DNA of 52,705 bases from an uncultured Bacilli bacterium (GTDB lineage: Bacteria > Bacillota_I > Bacilli_A > RF39 > UBA660). Shown in pieces: positions 50,237-52,705 of the stretch (position 1 is the first letter of the stretch; every line of letters starts with the position of its first letter). Both the position numbers and the translations under genes were made by a program. Location: NCBI GenBank assembly GCA_947630305.1, contig CANRHC010000003.1, positions 1-52,705 of the forward strand, given 5' to 3'. The notes under the pieces are model-generated. The model was not told the origin of the DNA, searched no databases, and was given only the letters and a program-made list of their open reading frames with translations.

Positions 50237-52705
50237 CTACCCCACAGAAATTCCTTGCGGATCGTTGTATAAAATATCATCAATAACTTCACCCAACATA
50301 TTGCTGAATTTATCAATAGTGAAGTCTAAATCATCATTGTTATTAATTGTTCCTATCTCTACAGTTACATTAACAGGTGTGTTATTTATTACACCGCCTG
50401 TATTAACTCTATTAGTAGCTGTAGAACTTCTACCATCTATTAAGGCTCTAGATTCTTGGTTAGTAAATACTCTTTCACCACCATTAAACGCTACTAATTC
50501 AGCTCCGCTTTCACCTACCCATCTAACACCAGGTGTAGCTGAATAAGTACCTGTAGCATAACCGTACCAACCCCCTAAACGAGGATTAACAACATTGGCT
50601 ACAGAACCATATCGCTGGATCATATAATTTAACCCAGCGTAAATATTTGCAAGCGGATCGTAAATATTATTGCTTAAACTTGGATTTCTATAAGCGTTAA
50701 AGGTTGAACCGATTGTCTGTAATAAACCCCTGCTAGGATCGCCCATAGCGGCATTTGAATCCCAATCATTAATAGCATTAGGATTACCACCTGATTCATT
50801 TTCTATAGCGTATAAAACACCAGTAAGTAAACTAGCTGGTTGTCCTAACATAGCTAAAGCCTGAAGAACAACACTAGTCCATTGAGCAACGCCAGCTGAA
50901 GGATTATAAGCTATATTTCCTAAAGAGCTGTAAACACCAAGCCCTTTAGCCATGTTATAGGCATTTTGAATAGCTGAAACAATAGAAGCACCAGCTGATA
51001 TACTAGCCCCTTCAATATAAGGTTGAGGATCTATTCTGTTACCATTTTGGTGCATTTCAAAGTGTAAGTGAGGTCCTGTTGAATTACCTGTAGAACCTAC
51101 TAAACCTATTTGTGCGCCTTTTGGTACACTTTGTCCTACTTGAGCTAGTACTTGCGACATATGCCCGTAAGTAATATCAATACCATTACCTGAATCTATA
51201 ACAACAGCATTACCATAACCGCCATACCAACCAGCAGTAGTAACACTACCACCTAAAGCGGCCGCTATTGGTGTTCCTGTTGGTGCGGCTAAGTCAACAC
51301 CACCATGATTAGTAGAACCTATACCGCCTGGTGATTCTCTAGGACCGAACCATGAAGTTTGAGTTCCTAAAGTACCAATTAACGGATAAGTAATTTGTTG
51401 ATCTTGAGCACCACCGCCAGCTTGTTGAATTATTTCAGGATTTCTATTGTAGGCGTCAATAACTTTTAAAGTATCATCATCTAGATAAGCTACCAGTTCT
51501 TCAGGTCTAAACCGTCCTTCAGAAAAAGCGTTAACCATATCAGTTAAGATATTTTTAGCAAATTCAACAAGTTGTGAATCTGATAGCCCTTGAATGAAAC
51601 CTTCACCAGTCATTTGTCCATACCAGTAAGTTTCATCAGAAGGTGAATGAATACCTAAACCAGTTATAAAAGCCTGTTTAACAGCTTGAACTAGAGCATT
51701 AGTAGCATTAACAGCCCCCGCTCTTTGCGAGTTAATACCGTCAATGAAAGAAAGCATAGCGTTATTAGCACTATTCCTGAATATACCAGGCATAGTATTA
51801 ATAACAGCTGAAACATCAGTTACTAACCGTTGTGTAGCTGTTCTAGCACTAATAGCTAAAGCGTTTAGAATTAAAATTGTTTCAGTTGCTAAAGTACTCC
51901 AGGCGGTCAAATAAGCTAATGAAAGTTCACTAACTAAACCTAGAATATTAGCGTTCATAACTTCAACGCCAGCTATAACTAAACCAGCCATTGTTAAAAC
52001 TACTTGAACAGCGGCGTTTTGTAATTCAGTTAAAAGAATGATTGATTGATCTCTAAGAGTATTTAAGATAGCTTGGAATGTAGGAATTAAAGCTAATAGA
52101 GCTATACTAGTTTGCCCTACTAATTGTTGTATCTGAACAACAATTAGAGCTTGAAGCTGAATAAAATAAGCTTGTGCTACAGGAATAACACCAGCTAAAG
52201 AAGCACCCATTAACGCTGGTAATTGGCTGATATTAAAATTAATACCAGCTACCATATTAGCTGAATCTTGAATAACAATACTAGACATAGTAGTAAACAT
52301 TGTTATTCCTTGAGCTACAATAGCTGTATTACTATCTATAACTACTTGAAGAATATTGTTATAACCAGCTTGAACTTCAGCTTGTAATTGTGTTAATTGA
52401 GTTCTAGTAGCTTCTATTTGAGCGGTATAATCTACAATTTGTGTATCTTCTTCTTGACTACCACCACTAAAAATACCTGTTAACCAATTCCAAGCGTCAG
52501 TAGCCCATTGTTGAATACCGTCCCAAACAGCCCTTAATCCATCCCAAAAGCCTTGTAGTAGATTAGAACCAATTTCAGAAAAAACAGTAGAAGGTGAAGC
52601 TATACCAAATATGCTTTTAACACTATCAATAATCCAGCCAAAATTATCATTAAACCAGGTTACAATATTATTCCAAAAAGCCCCTAAACCAGCTAGAAAG
52701 CCTGA
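50237..52705 (-). CDS. Tail tape measure protein, C-terminal 822 codons, with M23 and lytic transglycosylase domains
   Basis: The frame is open to the right edge, so this is the C-terminal part of the gene starting at 191. The first stretch has tape-measure features: an SPSTVFSEIGSNLLQGFWDG motif, tryptophan repeats (DGIQQWATDAWNWLTG) and a long hydrophobic section. It then has an M23 peptidase (NHGGVDLAAPTG, ITYGHMSQV, GPHLHFEMH) and a lytic transglycosylase domain (AIENESGGNPNAINDWDS, RGLLQTIGSTF). The C-terminus includes WVGESGAELVAFNGG. These wall-degrading domains help DNA entry. Confidence 0.9.
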   Translation of the reverse strand, partial: SGFLAGLGAFWNNIVTWFNDNFGWIIDSVKSIFGIASPSTVFSEIGSNLLQGFWDGLRAVWDGIQQWATDAWNWLTGIFSGGSQEEDTQIVDYTAQIEATRTQLTQLQAEVQAGYNNILQVVIDSNTAIVAQGITMFTTMSSIVIQDSANMVAGINFNISQLPALMGASLAGVIPVAQAYFIQLQALIVVQIQQLVGQTSIALLALIPTFQAILNTLRDQSIILLTELQNAAVQVVLTMAGLVIAGVEVMNANILGLVSELSLAYLTAWSTLATETILILNALAISARTATQRLVTDVSAVINTMPGIFRNSANNAMLSFIDGINSQRAGAVNATNALVQAVKQAFITGLGIHSPSDETYWYGQMTGEGFIQGLSDSQLVEFAKNILTDMVNAFSEGRFRPEELVAYLDDDTLKVIDAYNRNPEIIQQAGGGAQDQQITYPLIGTLGTQTSWFGPRESPGGIGSTNHGGVDLAAPTGTPIAAALGGSVTTAGWYGGYGNAVVIDSGNGIDITYGHMSQVLAQVGQSVPKGAQIGLVGSTGNSTGPHLHFEMHQNGNRIDPQPYIEGASISAGASIVSAIQNAYNMAKGLGVYSSLGNIAYNPSAGVAQWTSVVLQALAMLGQPASLLTGVLYAIENESGGNPNAINDWDSNAAMGDPSRGLLQTIGSTFNAYRNPSLSNNIYDPLANIYAGLNYMIQRYGSVANVVNPRLGGWYGYATGTYSATPGVRWVGESGAELVAFNGGERVFTNQESRALIDGRSSTATNRVNTGGVINNTPVNVTVEIGTINNNDDLDFTIDKFSNMLGEVIDDILYNDPQGISVG

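Noticed and set aside
1..52705. Stop-codon reassignment (TAG or TGA recoding)
   Set aside because: TAA, TAG and TGA all occur as normal gene ends and no gene is broken by in-frame TAG or TGA.
1..52705. tRNA genes, CRISPR arrays, insertion sequences
   Set aside because: No tRNA cloverleaf, no regularly spaced direct repeats and no transposase were seen. A computed tRNA scan could still find a divergent one.
1..52705. Left and right tape-measure fragments as two unrelated genes
   Set aside because: Gene order (chaperone, then tape measure, then XkdP) is completed only if the two are one gene. Each fragment also lacks the opposite end.

Overview
The window is almost entirely one low-GC (roughly one-third GC) temperate phage with a contractile tail. 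Strong AGGAGG-type ribosome binding sites, PBSX/Xkd-like tail and connector genes, a serine integrase and an SPP1-type portal all point to a Bacillota (Clostridia/Negativicutes-like) host. The exact host cannot be read from the sequence. All three stop codons are used normally.

The tape-measure gene is cut by both window ends. Its N-terminus lies at 1-191 (minus) and its C-terminal 822 codons at 50237-52705 (minus). The window is therefore a circularly permuted, nearly complete phage genome. Joining the ends directly puts the two parts out of frame and creates a stop, so a piece of this gene is missing between them.

Layout. (1) Lysogeny and rightward module, 30.4-35.4 kb: divergent promoters with two 21-bp operators, a LexA/CI-like repressor coupled to a small glycine-zipper protein, a serine integrase, then four small transcription units (HTH regulator, two unknown proteins, SprT-like metalloprotease), each behind a promoter overlapped by a related operator motif. 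(2) Leftward early region, 30.4 to 14.5 kb: Cro-like protein, DUF2815 ssDNA-binding protein, DUF2800 Fe-S nuclease, family A DNA polymerase, ThyX-like protein, dCTP deaminase/dUTPase-family enzyme, VapE primase-helicase, an iteron-rich candidate origin at 19.57-19.87 kb, VRR-NUC nuclease, SNF2-type helicase, many small proteins, and finally an ArpU/DUF1492-like late regulator. (3) Leftward late region, 14.2 to 0.2 kb: adenine methylase, an apparent TerS-TerL fusion, portal, minor head protein, scaffold, decoration protein, major capsid protein, connectors, sheath, tube, frameshifted tail chaperone, tape measure. The late region wraps to 52.7-42.5 kb with the baseplate (XkdP, Q, R, S and T-like proteins, DUF2313), tail-collar fibre and fibre genes. 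(4) Diversification and lysis, 44.8 to 35.4 kb: a diversity-generating retroelement (DGR), then holin, a three-part endolysin and a class II ribonucleotide reductase.

The most striking system is the DGR. The receptor-binding protein gene ends in a 71-nt variable repeat (VR, 42543-42613). An 83-nt template repeat (TR, 42329-42411) and a YMDD reverse transcriptase (41034-42182) lie downstream. The flanking parts of the TR coding strand are almost free of adenine. All mutable adenines sit in an (AAC)5-GGC-(AAC)4-AAT block, and the VR is exactly four codons shorter than the TR. This suggests that the system can vary loop length as well as sequence. An 8-bp stem with a 4-nt loop, as in the Bordetella phage DGR target site, lies just after the VR gene.
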